Positions 45,244 to 55,335 of a stretch of 64,000 nt of DNA are shown here, one piece after another. A model generated the notes under the pieces. It was not told where the DNA came from, did no database searches, and saw nothing but the letters and a program-made list of their open reading frames with translations. The DNA is from Hyphomicrobium_A sp963724945 (GTDB taxonomy: Bacteria > Pseudomonadota > Alphaproteobacteria > Rhizobiales > Hyphomicrobiaceae), in contig CAVRWL010000003.1 of assembly GCA_963724945.1 (NCBI GenBank), positions 1,674,001 through 1,738,000 of the forward strand. Reading direction: 5' to 3'. Both the position numbers and the translations under genes were made by a program. Position 1 is the first letter of the stretch, and every line of letters begins with the position of its first letter.

Positions 45244-47805
45244 ATGCGCACCCCGATTTATCCGCCCCAAGCCCCGCCGCCCGCGCGCAAGCGCAAGCGG
45301 CGCAAGAGTCTGCTGTTGAGCTTGCTCGGATACGGGTTCGCGGCCGGCGTCGTCGCCTTCATCGCCGCCTCCGCCGTGGCGGGCTTCATGCTGTGGAAGG
45401 TTTCCAAGGACCTTCCCGACTACGAAAGCCTCGCCAAGTACGAGCCGCCGGTGATGACGCGCATTCACGCGGCCAACGGCGAGCTCATCGCCGAATACGC
45501 GCGCGAGCGGCGCATCTTCGTGCCGATCAACGCCATTCCCAAGCGGGTGATCGAGGCGTTCCTCTCGGCAGAGGACAGCCGCTTCTATGAGCACGGCGGG
45601 ATCGACTTCCAAGGTATCGCGCGCGCCGTCTTCAAGCTCGTCGAGAACAAGATCGAGGGTCGCTCGCGTCGCGTGGAGGGTGCCTCCACCATCACCCAAC
45701 AGGTGGCGAAGAACTTCCTCTTGAGCAACGAGCGCTCGATGTCGCGCAAGATCAAGGAGGCGATCCTTGCCATCCGCATCGAGCGCGCGTTCTCCAAGGA
45801 CAAGATCCTCGAGCTCTACCTGAACGAGATCTACCTCGGCATCGGCGCCTACGGAGTGGCGGCGGCGAGCATGAGCTATTTCAACAAGGAGCTGCAGGAC
45901 CTCACCATCGAGGAGGCCGCCTATCTCGCAGCGCTGCCGAAGGGCCCCAACAACTACCACCCGTTCCGCCAGACCAAGGCGGCGATTGCGCGGCGCAATT
46001 GGATCATCGGGCAGATGCAGGAGAACGGCTACATCACGGCCGCGGAAGCCGAGGCTGCCAAGGCGAAGCCGCTCGGCGTCAACCTGCGCCCCACGGGAGC
46101 GCATATCTTTGCCGCGGAGTATTTCGCCGAGGAGGTGCGGCGCACGCTGCTCGCCGCCTACGGTGAGGACAAGCTCTACAGCGGCGGGTTGTCCGTGCGC
46201 ACGACGCTCGACCCGCATTTGCAGCAGTTCGGCCGCCAGGCGCTCGTTGACGGGCTCGTCGAATTCGACCGCCGCAAGGGCTGGCGCGGCCCGCTGAAGA
46301 AGATCGACATCTCGGGCGACTGGGGGGCGGCGCTGCGCTCAATCGACAGCCCGAAAGACATCCAGCCCTGGCGCCTCGGCGTCGTCCTCAAGGTTGAGCC
46401 GACCAAGGCGATCGTCGGTCTCAACCCGGAAAAGCAGCAGGATGGCACGCTCGTCGACAACCGCGAGGCGGTGGAGATCGGCTTCGACGAGATCAAGTGG
46501 GCGAAGTCTGCGACCACGAAGGTTGCGCCCAAGACGGTCGGCGACGTGCTGGCGCCGGGCGACGTGATCTACGTGGCGCCCAAGGACCCCAAGAATCTCT
46601 CCGGCGTCTGGTCGCTGATGCAGATCCCCGAGGTCGGTGGTGCCCTCATTGCGCTCGATCCCAACACGGGCCGCGTGCTCGCCGACGTCGGCGGGTTCTC
46701 CTACGACATGAGCCAGTTCGACCGCGCGATCCAGGCCAAGCGCCAGCCCGGCTCCTCGTTCAAGCCGTTCGTCTACGCCGCCGCCCTCGACAACGGATAC
46801 AAGCCGACATCGATCGTGCTCGACGCGCCGATCGAGATCGAGCAGGGCCCGAACCAGGATATCTGGAAGCCGGAGAACTACGAGAAGGACGACTCCGCCG
46901 GCCCCTCGACGCTGCGCTTCGGCATCGAGCACTCGCGCAACCAGATGACGGTGCGGCTCGCCCAGGACCTCGGCATGCCGCTCATCATCGAGTATGCCAA
47001 GCGCTTCGGCGTCTATGATGATCTGTTGCCGGTGCTGGCGATGTCGCTCGGTGCCGGCGAGACGACGCTTTTGCGGCTGGCGACCGGCTACTGCTCATTC
47101 GTCAACGGCGGCCACCAGGTGCACGCGACCCTCATCGACCGCATCCAGGATCGCTGGGGCCACACGGTATGGCGCCACGACCAGCGCACCTGCGTGGGCT
47201 GCAAGGCGGATGCCTGGGCCAACCAGGAGGAGCCGGACATCCCCGACGACAGGAAGCAGATCATCGACCCGCACACCGCCTACCAGATAACCTCGATCCT
47301 CGAAGGCGTCATCCAGCGCGGCACGGCGACGGTTTTGAAGTCGCTCAACCGGCCGCTCGCCGGCAAGACGGGCACGACGAACCAGGAGAAGGATGCCTGG
47401 TTTGTCGGCTACTCGCCCGACCTGGTGGTCGGCGTGTTCGTCGGCTACGACACACCCAAGCCCATGGGCAAAGGGATGACGGGTGGGCGCGTCGCGGCCC
47501 CCATCTTCGGCGAATTCATGAAGCTCGCACTCGCGGACACGCCGCCGGCGCCATTCCGCATCCCGCCCGGCATCAAGCTCGTCCGCATCGACCTGCGCAC
47601 GGGCCTGCGCGCCTCCGCCGACGACCCGAACACCATCATGGAAGCGTTCAAGCCCGGCGAGGGGCCCGACGACGCCTACTCGGTGGTCGGCCTCACGGGA
47701 ACTGCGGAGGGAGGCGCTCCCGCCGACGGCGAGACCTACGGTCAACCGGCGCCACCGCCGCCGCGCTCGCCCGGATTGGGCACCGGCCCCGGCGGTTTGT
47801 GGTGA
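45244..47805 (+). CDS. mrcA: penicillin-binding protein 1A (bifunctional)
   Basis: Glycosyltransferase/transpeptidase of peptidoglycan synthesis, 853 residues. One N-terminal TM (about 23-45) follows a basic RKRKRRKS patch. GT51 motifs EDSRFYEHGGID, GASTITQQVAKNFLLSNERS and RKIKEAILA are complete; the OB-like region is medium sized; transpeptidase SXXK is RQPGSSFKPF, then SxN and KTGTTN. A Cys pair (RTCVGCKADAW) sits in the transpeptidase region, common in alphaproteobacterial PBP1A. 170 bp after amiC. Confidence 0.97.
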   Translation: MRTPIYPPQAPPPARKRKRRKSLLLSLLGYGFAAGVVAFIAASAVAGFMLWKVSKDLPDYESLAKYEPPVMTRIHAANGELIAEYARERRIFVPINAIPKRVIEAFLSAEDSRFYEHGGIDFQGIARAVFKLVENKIEGRSRRVEGASTITQQVAKNFLLSNERSMSRKIKEAILAIRIERAFSKDKILELYLNEIYLGIGAYGVAAASMSYFNKELQDLTIEEAAYLAALPKGPNNYHPFRQTKAAIARRNWIIGQMQENGYITAAEAEAAKAKPLGVNLRPTGAHIFAAEYFAEEVRRTLLAAYGEDKLYSGGLSVRTTLDPHLQQFGRQALVDGLVEFDRRKGWRGPLKKIDISGDWGAALRSIDSPKDIQPWRLGVVLKVEPTKAIVGLNPEKQQDGTLVDNREAVEIGFDEIKWAKSATTKVAPKTVGDVLAPGDVIYVAPKDPKNLSGVWSLMQIPEVGGALIALDPNTGRVLADVGGFSYDMSQFDRAIQAKRQPGSSFKPFVYAAALDNGYKPTSIVLDAPIEIEQGPNQDIWKPENYEKDDSAGPSTLRFGIEHSRNQMTVRLAQDLGMPLIIEYAKRFGVYDDLLPVLAMSLGAGETTLLRLATGYCSFVNGGHQVHATLIDRIQDRWGHTVWRHDQRTCVGCKADAWANQEEPDIPDDRKQIIDPHTAYQITSILEGVIQRGTATVLKSLNRPLAGKTGTTNQEKDAWFVGYSPDLVVGVFVGYDTPKPMGKGMTGGRVAAPIFGEFMKLALADTPPAPFRIPPGIKLVRIDLRTGLRASADDPNTIMEAFKPGEGPDDAYSVVGLTGTAEGGAPADGETYGQPAPPPPRSPGLGTGPGGLW

Positions 47806-47903
47806 GGCGCTTTGCGCGCGCCGCTCGCGTTTACAGGCACGTCTGCGGCCTCTATATCACTCGGTCAGATTCCTAAAAATCGCTCAAGGTCACGGAGGCA
47901 ACC

Positions 47904-49036
47904 ATGCGGGCCGAACCGCAAAAGCACGTCGAATTCCATCAAGGAGGCGCTCGTTCTCCTACGGAGGCATCTTTGACTGGGATAACGCCCAGATGCGGCT
48001 CGCCGAGCTCAACAAGCGGGCCGAGGATCCCAAGCTGTGGAACGACCCCAAGGCGGCGCAGAAGATCATGCGCCAGCGCCAGGCGCTCGAGCGCTCGATC
48101 AACGCCTATAAGCGGCTCGAGCGCGAGCTCGACGACAGCGTCACGCTGATCGAGCTCGGCGAGGAGGGCGACGACGCCGCCTCCATCGCCGAGGGCGAGG
48201 CGGCGCTGAAGAAGCTCGACGAGGAGGCGCAGAGAAAGAGCGTCGAGGCGCTGCTTTCGGGCGAGGCCGACGCCAACGACGCCTACCTCGAGGTGCACGC
48301 CGGCGCCGGCGGCACCGAAAGCCAGGACTGGGCGTCGATGCTCGCGCGCATGTACATGCGCTGGGCCGAGGAGCGCGGCTACAAGGTCGCCGTCATCGAG
48401 GAGAGCCCGGGCGAGGAAGCCGGGATCAAGTCGGTGACGATCGAGATCAAGGGCGAGAACGCCTATGGCTGGCTCAAGACAGAATCCGGCGTGCACCGGC
48501 TCGTGCGCATCTCGCCTTATGACGCGAATGCGCGCCGGCACACCAGCTTTGCTTCCGTCTGGGTCTACCCCGTGGTCGATGAGGACATCGACATCGACAT
48601 CAAGGAGAGCGAGTGCCGCATCGATACCTACCGCTCCTCGGGCGCCGGCGGCCAGCACGTCAACACGACCAATTCAGCCGTGCGCATCACGCACATTCCC
48701 ACCGGTATCGCCGTGGCGAGCCAGCAGGAGCGCTCGCAGATCAAGAACCGGGCGATTGCGTGGGCGATGCTCAAATCGCGCCTCTACGAGATGGAATTGA
48801 AAAAGCGCGAGGAGAAGGCGAGCGCCGAGGCCGCGAGCAAGACCGAGATCGGCTGGGGCCACCAGATCCGCTCCTACGTCTTGCAGCCCTATCAGCTGGT
48901 GAAGGACTTGCGTACCGGCACGCAGAGCACCAATCCGTCGGCCGTGCTCGACGGGGAGATCAATTCCTTCATCGAGAGTGCGCTCTCGCAGCGCATGAAG
49001 GGCGGCGGGCCGGTGGAGGTCGCGGATCTGGAGTAG
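47904..49036 (+). CDS. prfB: peptide chain release factor 2 (programmed frameshift)
   Basis: Terminates at UGA/UAA. ATG 47904 has GGAGG at good spacing and gives MRAEPQKHVE. The body (from 47978) has the GGQ motif SSGAGGQHVNTT and ISPYDANARRHTSF, with SPY in the tripeptide position, normal in this class to my knowledge. Between them lies the classic +1 site CTT-TGA-C (47971-47977). The expected leader SIKEALVLLRRHL is in a frame one base off the ATG, so one extra base (a T in GAATTCC, about 47934) must be removed to restore it. With that, the protein is about 376 residues. Likely a base-calling error as the gene is essential. Confidence 0.93.
47962..47977 (+). promoter_or_regulatory. RF2 programmed +1 frameshift site
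   Basis: CGGAGGCATCTTTGAC: an SD-like CGGAGG three bases before the slippery CTT followed by the in-frame UGA. RF2 scarcity stalls at UGA and lets the ribosome slip +1 to read GAC (Asp), autoregulating RF2. Confidence 0.9.
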
Positions 49037-49103
49037 GGATTAGCTCCGGGTCTGATGCACAAGTCCGGAAAGGGCCAGCGTTGGGCCACGAGGGGCGGCT
49101 CTG

Positions 49104-49545
49104 CTACTGGGCCGTGGGGACGAGCTTCGGCGCGACGGAACGTAGGACGACGTCGTCGGTCGCGCCGCGCGCCTCGAGCTCCAGCCGCAGAGGCTGGTGA
49201 TCGCGCCGCAGCCGTGCCTCAAGATCCTGCGGCAGGGTGAGCGCAAAGCGCCCCACGCCTCCGTCGGCGCCGAGCCGAAGGGCGTCACGGTGCCGATGAC
49301 CTCACCCGACGGCTTATGACGAATGATCACGGCCGAGCCGCGCGAGCCTTACGAACACCAGCTCGAGATCGAGCGCGGTGCGCTGTCCAGGTTGGATCTT
49401 TGCCGGCAGCTGCACCTCGGCGGATGCGCCAGCGGATTGGCGGTGAATGGCATCGCGCCAAACCGAACACGAGCGCGGCCACGCCGGCGACGAGAGCGGC
49501 CAACCCAGCTGATGTCCATTATATGGCAATGCATTTGCTTGCAAT
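49104..49545 (-). pseudogene. degraded small membrane-anchored protein
   Basis: Minus-strand remnants of one protein of about 145 residues spread over three frames: a hydrophobic start (ALVAGVAALVFGL), QSAGASAEVQLPAKIQPGQR, TALDLELVFVR, then VIIRHKPSGEVIGTVTPFGS and the C-terminus GRFALTLPQDLEARLRRD, VLRSVAPKLVPTAQ (stop 49104-49106). The reconstructed sequence is an N-terminal helix plus a beta-rich domain. No family recognised. It is next to the tyrosinase remnant and likely belonged to the same operon. Confidence 0.5.
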
Positions 49546-49596
49546 AGTATCACAACAAATGGGAAACGTTTGGTGACTTTAGAAGGTTGCGCGCAT

Positions 49597-51118
49597 TCAC
49601 ACGCTTTTGACGGAGACTGCACAGGGCGCGTCACTGTGGTGCTCGCATCGTCTGGTGGCGATGCCTGCAGCTTCACCTGGCTCATGACGGCTCGCGGACG
49701 CCGCAAGCGTTGCAGCGTGGCGTTCAGCGGCAACGTTGCGTACTGCGCACGTGTGATGCATGCAGGCGAAGAACGTCACGATCCACGTAGTGGGGATCGG
49801 CACGACGTCGGCGACAGGTGCTGATGAGGAAGAAGAGCAGCGCACGGCGCGCGGATTCGCGGCGGGTTTAGGCTGACACGTGCACAAGCTCCGGTTCATC
49901 GTGAGACGCCAGCACTGGAGGATGAGTGGGCGCCGCCCCTTTCTTCTTGGGGATGCGCGCGGCCACGAGCAGGGCGTTGGGCACGCGCACGGCGGCGCTG
50001 CCTCAGCATCGGTGCGCAGGGGCGCATGCACTCTCGCCTCGAACGTTGCTGCGCTGAGGTTGTCGGCGCAGGTGCTGCTGGCTCGGCCTCTTCAGGATTT
50101 CTCGCGAAGCCTTCGAGTAGCTGTAGCGAGCTCGCTTGTTTCGAGATAGCGCTCCGACAGTGCGTCCAGTCGGAAAAAGAGGAATGGCTCGCGCTTCCAG
50201 CGGCGACGTCTCCGGCATCGCGTTCGCCGGATTTCCGCTCCCGTCTCGTCACAGATCCACAGCCGATAGACGTTAGCGTGGTGCAGCAGAAGATCGGATC
50301 GACGGGCGCAATAGCTCGCTCATGAAGCCGGGTCGCGCCGACGGCGTTGTGGATGTTGTTGTGTGGCCGCTCTCGAGCGTGTCTGGATGGCGTTGGTGGT
50401 GGTTCTCGGAGGGCGTGCTGCCGAAGTCTCAAAACGCTTCGGCGCGAGCGCGCGGTGACGCGCTCAGGCCGACCTCGTTTTCGCCAGTCGGCAGCTCGGG
50501 CGCCTCACGCGTCGGCCCGCGCTTCTTCACGCGCGGAAAAATAACCTCGAGCTTCTCCCAGATATCGCCAGCGTTGCATACCCGCGCAAGCTGAGCTGCT
50601 CGCGCTGCCCCGCCGTCAGGCCGTGCCAGAGATCACCAATCACCGGCACGTACTCGGACGGAATGTCGCGTAGCTCTCCTCATAGAGCGCGTGCGTCGGC
50701 GTGAGCACGTCGTCGAACAGGACGTCGGGGACGCGCGGGGCGCTCGTCAATCCCAGTAGGGCAGCGCGAACTCGGGGTCTCCAGAGAGTTGCCGGCAGAT
50801 CTCCTCGAAGTGCAGGAGATAGCCTCGGTGCCAGGGCAAGAACCACCAGTTGGCGTGTGGGCAATCCAGCACATGGATCAACGCCTGGCGATACCAGTTG
50901 CGCGGGTCGCTCGGGGGAAGGGCAAGCATGGCGCGGATAGCGCGCCTGAAGGAGTCGAGGGTGGCGGGCGCGAGATCAACTCCGGTGACGCTGCGCCGGA
51001 CGGAAAGGCTCGTTTCGGTCGCACTGTGCGCGCTCCTCCACGGAACCGCCGCCAACGCTAAGGCTCCAGTTAAGGCATCGCGTCGTGTGAGCGATAGTTG
51101 ACGAGAATTGTCGGCCAC
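49597..51118 (-). pseudogene. tyrosinase-family copper oxidase, multiply frameshifted
   Basis: Begins with a Tat-like signal (LTRRDALTGALALAAVP) and the CuA site HVLDCPHANWWFLPWHRGYL, intact to YWD, where the frame is lost (50747-50749). It continues in another frame with TSAPRVPDVLFDDVLTP and THALYEESY, then after further shifts shows CuB: PHNNIHNAVGA (about 50340-50372) and HHANVYRLW (about 50255-50281). A C-terminal domain related to the PPO1 KFDV type (VGIVTFF-like, TLQRLRRPRAVMS) follows to SVKSV and the stop at 49597. At least five shifts. The enzyme would oxidise phenols; it cannot be made as it stands. Confidence 0.75.
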
Positions 51119-51287
51119 CCTGGCAATCTCCTAATTCAATCGTGTGCGGGGCATACGGCCGCCCGCAACATCCAAATTCTGTCTTGAGCTGTCTCCTCGC
51201 CGACGGCGCGGACATCGACATCACGCCGGGAAGTGGGCCGCATTTCGACACCACGCGTGCGCCGGGTTGGCGCTAAGCCGTCAACGC

Positions 51288-52409
51288 TCACTTGAACAGC
51301 GACGTGAGCGAGAACGAGGAGGCGACGACGAGCGGCGGGTTCTCGGCGACCTGGGGATAGGGCTCGTCGATGTAGACGTTGACGCCGGTGGCGCGCCCCT
51401 CCTTGATCAACGAGGCGACATAGGCCCAGCCCTTCGGCTCCAAGCCGAGGCAGGCTTCCGACATCTCGCCCTTCAGGCGCAGGTGGATGGCGATATTGCC
51501 CCGCTTCAGCATGGCAGCTCTTTGTGCGGCGCTGAAGCGGTCCTTGTCCCAAAGCTTCCTCAAGTAGATGGCGGCAACGTTGCGCTTGGTCTTTGGTCCC
51601 CAGGTGATGCGGTGGGCCTTGTCGGCTGAGAAGGAATATTCTCCCGGCGGCAGGGAGCCGACGGTCCTGGCGGCAAGGCAGTCGGGATCGGGATTGTTTC
51701 TGCACACATCCCTGCCGGAGATTGCCCAAGCGATCGTTCTGCCGCTGACCTGCGGGTCGTCGGAGACGACAAAAAGACGGCCTGTGCTGATCGTGTAGCC
51801 GAAGCGGAAGCTGCGCGCGGTGTCGGGTACCGCGTGAACGACATCCTCATAAGGATTGCAAATCTCCCCGTCGGTCAGCTTTCTCTCGTAGCCGTTGAGG
51901 TGGATGGTGACGAAGTCGACGTTGGGCGCGCAGTCCCACCGCGGCAGCATTTTCTTGTCGGCGAGGAGGATTGCCGGCGGGGGTAGCTCGGGCGGCGGCC
52001 TGGCCGCTAACTTGGGTGCTGCCTCGATCTTCGGCTCCTCCAAGACCCACGGCGAGTCGACAAATTTTGGGGGAGCAGCTTTGGGCGAGCGTCTGATCCG
52101 CTCGCATTCCTCCGACAATTTGGGGGGATGAATTTGCTTCACCGCGAGCCGCCGCGCCAGCGCGCTGCTCGCGCCGGCATTGATATAGGCTTGTATGAGG
52201 GCGGTCTGAACCTCGACCTGCTCGGGCGAGAGCTCGAAGATGCAGTCCTCGTAGATTTGATCGCCGATCGTGCCGAAGAAGTTGGCAATCTGGTGCGCTG
52301 CCGCCGCGGAGGCGTCGCTGTCTCTCGTCTGCTGCGCCAGACTATTGGCGGACGGCAGCAAGAAGAGGCTCGCCACGGAGGCGAGCAGCGTCCATCTCAG
52401 TCCAACCAT
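51288..52409 (-). CDS. secreted L,D-transpeptidase-like/putative cell-wall protein
   Basis: 373 residues, signal peptide (cleavage near NSLAQ). The N-terminal part is helical and of unknown fold; the middle is Pro-rich; the C-terminal domain has PPGEYSFSADKAHRITWG and GNIAIHLRLKGEMSEACLGLE, resembling the HX..SXXC active site of L,D-transpeptidase/Tlde1-like folds, with Cys in the Ser-Glu-Ala-Cys motif. I am not sure of the family; the Gly before Cys is replaced by Ala. It is intact while both flanking gene sets are decayed. ATG 52409 is chosen for the signal peptide. Confidence 0.55.
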   Translation of the reverse strand: MVGLRWTLLASVASLFLLPSANSLAQQTRDSDASAAAAHQIANFFGTIGDQIYEDCIFELSPEQVEVQTALIQAYINAGASSALARRLAVKQIHPPKLSEECERIRRSPKAAPPKFVDSPWVLEEPKIEAAPKLAARPPPELPPPAILLADKKMLPRWDCAPNVDFVTIHLNGYERKLTDGEICNPYEDVVHAVPDTARSFRFGYTISTGRLFVVSDDPQVSGRTIAWAISGRDVCRNNPDPDCLAARTVGSLPPGEYSFSADKAHRITWGPKTKRNVAAIYLRKLWDKDRFSAAQRAAMLKRGNIAIHLRLKGEMSEACLGLEPKGWAYVASLIKEGRATGVNVYIDEPYPQVAENPPLVVASSFSLTSLFK

Positions 52410-52590
52410 ACGTAGCGTTTTTTCGTGCACGCGAGGCCCTACCCACGGTTCACGGAGGTCGGCCCACGCGCTGCCATTGGAGATGCGCTGTGGCGCAGCA
52501 TGTGCCCCTCGCAAATCGCGCTACCGTAATTTCTTGCGGGCATTCGTAGCTAAGAGTCGGGGCAAGAGAAAGGCTTTGCCTGGGCCCCAT

Positions 52591-53485
52591 TCATAGGTCA
52601 TGGCCTTTATGCCCTGTGCAGCGCAGCAAGGGGCTGCGCGGGCAGAGGGTCGAGGGCGGGGGCGCTCCTAGGGCTTCGTCTGCAGGGCCTTTGCGATAGG
52701 CGAGGACGGCCGCCGACGTCATCTGCGTCGCCCGCGCGGCCTTCACCGCGGCCGCGTCGACCTCCACCATGCCGGCAGGCGCGAGTGCGGCGTTGCCCCA
52801 GGCCGAGCGGATGTAGTTGATGATCGCGGCAATGCGCTGATCCTCGAGATGGCCGAAGGGCGGCATGGTGGCCCGATAAGGCTCTCCCTTCACCGCGATG
52901 GCTCCTTCGATCCCGTAGAGCGCGACCTTCACAGGAAAGTCGCGGGCAAGGAACAGGTCGGGGTTGCCCGCGAGCGGCGGGAACTGCCCCGCCACGCCTT
53001 GTCCGCTCTCCTGATGGCAGGCGCTGCAGTTCTCGTTGAAGAGAGCGGCGCCGTCGGGACTAGGCGCTCGCTTCCTGCGCCGGCGAGGCGCCGGCGGGTG
53101 GCGGATTGGGCCCCAGATAGGTTCCAAGATAATCGAGGATCTTCGCCTTCTGATCGGGGAGAATGCTCAAGCCGTACTGGCGCATGGTCTCGAGTAGATC
53201 CCCCAATCTGAGCGCGTGATGCCCGCGGACTCCTTCAAGATACTGCAGGTCATGGCAGGTTCGGCATTTCGCATAGACGAGGTCGCGTCCGGGCCCTTCC
53301 GGAAGCTTGATCTCGGCGGCCGCGCCCGCGCTGATCGCAGCGATGCCCCAGCACAACAACGCTGCGATAGAGACTGCGCCCGCGCATTCAGCTAAGGCTC
53401 CAACTTGGGGCCGGAGCGAGTGCCGCTCCGGCGGCACTCGCCATTCCGTCAGACGGTCACCTCGACACGATCGGCGCCGTTCCAC
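52591..53485 (-). pseudogene. sulfite dehydrogenase cytochrome c subunit (SorB-like), one frameshift
   Basis: Di-heme cytochrome c encoded in two frames. The first part (to about 53067) has an export region (ALLCWGIAAISAGAAAE) and heme site CRTCHDLQYLEGVRGH, LETMRQYGL; the second has NENCSACHQESGQG with FPPLAGNPDLF, and MPPFGHLEDQRIAAIINYIR (Met ligand). One extra base joins EASA and PSPDGAAL. It follows sorA and should pass electrons from sulfite oxidation to the respiratory chain. Could be functional if the shift is an assembly artefact. The exact start is unclear. Confidence 0.7.
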
Positions 53486-54777
53486 TCATAGCCGCGCGGA
53501 TTCCAGCGGACGAGGCCGTCAATCGGCTGGCGTTCGCCCTTGCGCGTCGGTGGCACGCGACATGAGCACGCGATTGCCGCTGGCGAGCTTGGTCTTCAGC
53601 GACCAGTGATGCCAGGCCCAGGGGCTTTCGGGCGGCTTGATCGTCGCCTCCTGCCAGGTCTTGCCGCCGTCGGTCGACACCTCGACCTTGGTGATCGGCG
53701 ATGTGCCGTCGTTGAAGGCGACGCCGGTGATCTCGACGTCGCCCGCCTGCGGCTTGTCCTCGGGCAGCGGCGAGAAGATCACGCTCTTGATCTTGTGGCC
53801 GTAGGTCGGACGCTGTTGTCGAGGGTATAGTCGTTGGCGCCGAACTTGCCGGGCTCGACCGGCAGGTGCTTGGGCATGCGATAGCCGACCGACTGAAAGG
53901 CGCTCGGTGACTGCGCGGCTGCGTAGAGCAGATAGGTCAGCATCTTCACGTTCATGTTGCCGTAATAGCCAGGGATGATGAGGCGCACCGGACCGCCATT
54001 GGTCGCCGGGATCGGCTCGCCGTTCATCTTGAGCGCAAGGATGGCGTGATCGAGCGCGGGATCGTCGAGCTGTGATAGCTCTTGGCGAAGTCGGAGCCTT
54101 CCGGCGTCGCCGGCTGGTCCCAGCCTTCGGCGGTGAGCCAGATCGCGACTGGGCGGGCTTCATCTTCAGGCTGTCGAGGAATGGGCGCAGCGGCACGCCT
54201 TCCCATTCGACATTGCCCATGCCGCCGTTCTTCCACTGGCCGCCCGCGACCTTCTGCTTGGCCGCGTAGTAGGAGCGGCCGTTGCCGGCGCATTGCAGCA
54301 CCGACACCCGCTTGTCCTGCGGCATCTTCTGCAGGTCGGCGATGGTCACGTCGCGCGGCCGCTGCACCAGCCCGTCGACGCGCAGGTTCCAGTTCTTGAC
54401 CATCTCGGCCGACGGCGCGGACGTCGTGGCGTACCAGGACGCGTCGCCCTCATGCGGGAAAGTGGAAGCGGTTGAACAGAATGTCCTTGGGCGTGATGGG
54501 CGTATTTGCGCAGCTCGGTGAGCGGCGTCTCCATGACGCCGAGCTTGGCGTTGTGGATGATCAGGTCGGCATTCTTGCCCGTGGATGATCTGCGCCGAGT
54601 TGGGAGCATCGTCTGCGGCCAAGGCAACGCGCGTGCCGGAGGGCAGAAGCGAGAGCGATAGACGGCAGCGCCGGTGAGCGCGCCGAATTGGCGACGTGTG
54701 ATGGAGCCTTGCCTCCTCTTGAGCTCCTCCCTGATCTGGCTAAAGTGTCTGGCCGAGTGCGTGCCGCGTGCAACATC
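53449..54777 (-). pseudogene. molybdenum sulfite dehydrogenase (SorA-like), multiply frameshifted
   Basis: Pieces in all three frames rebuild a SorA-type enzyme: a Tat signal ITRRQFGALTGAAV, GKNADLIIHNAKLGVMETPL, WNLRVDGLVQRPRDVTIADL, the Moco-Cys site VLQCAGNGRSYY, GGMGNVEWEGVPLRPFL, WLTAEGWDQPATPEGSDFA, ALKMNGEPIPATNGGPVRLI, IPGYYGNMNVKML, the dimer domain KVEVSTDGGKTWQEATI, and an RWNPRGYEWNGADRVEVTV ending. At least five shifts occur, far more than in the flanking core genes. Substrate sulfite is inferred from the family and the sorB-like neighbour. Confidence 0.8.
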
Positions 54778-55064
54778 TTGAGGCGAAGCCGCAAAGCGGC
54801 AGCAACGGGCTGATCTTCTCAATCTTGCCGGTACTCGACAATTGAACTACGCCATCATCCGTTCCTTGAGAATTTTTTTTAAGGATCTGGGTGCATAAGG
54901 GTACGTCACATTTGGTCATGTGTGTGAAGAGGTTGCTGCGCGAACGCCACGTCGCGCCTTGTCGCGAGGGACGGAACCAAGCGCGCCGGCGCGCTTGAGA
55001 TGGGTCAATGCCGCGACAGCGGGTTCAGCGCCATCTTTGCAGGATTGCAGAAGGAGCCTGACCC

Positions 55065-55310
55065 ATGAATACCTGTCAGCCTCTCGCGCTGGGCGTCGCC
55101 ATCGGCGTCCTGTGGGCCTTTTATGTCGTCGGCCTTGGCATCATTGCCATGTTCGGCTGGGGCACGGCCCTCGTCGCGACGCTAGCGTCCCTCTACATCG
55201 GCTATGGAGCCTCGATTGTCGGGGTGCTCATCGGCGCCGTGTGGGCGTTCGTCGATGGCTTCATTGCCGGCGTCGTCATTGCCTGGGTCTACAACGCGGT
55301 TGCCAAGTAG
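55065..55310 (+). CDS. small two-TM membrane protein (phage-holin-like annotation)
   Basis: 81 residues, GAAGGAGCC before the ATG. Composed almost fully of hydrophobic helices with FGWGTALVATLASLYIGYGAS and VGVLIGAVWAFVDGFIAGV, ending WVYNAVAK. Chromosomal proteins like this are often named bacteriophage holin, but no phage genes are near, and the Gly pattern resembles small stress-membrane proteins. Function unknown. The gap 54778-55064 upstream holds an AT-rich tract and no gene. Confidence 0.8.
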   Translation: MNTCQPLALGVAIGVLWAFYVVGLGIIAMFGWGTALVATLASLYIGYGASIVGVLIGAVWAFVDGFIAGVVIAWVYNAVAK

Positions 55311-55335
55311 AGCGGTCCACGCGGGCCCCAGTCGC

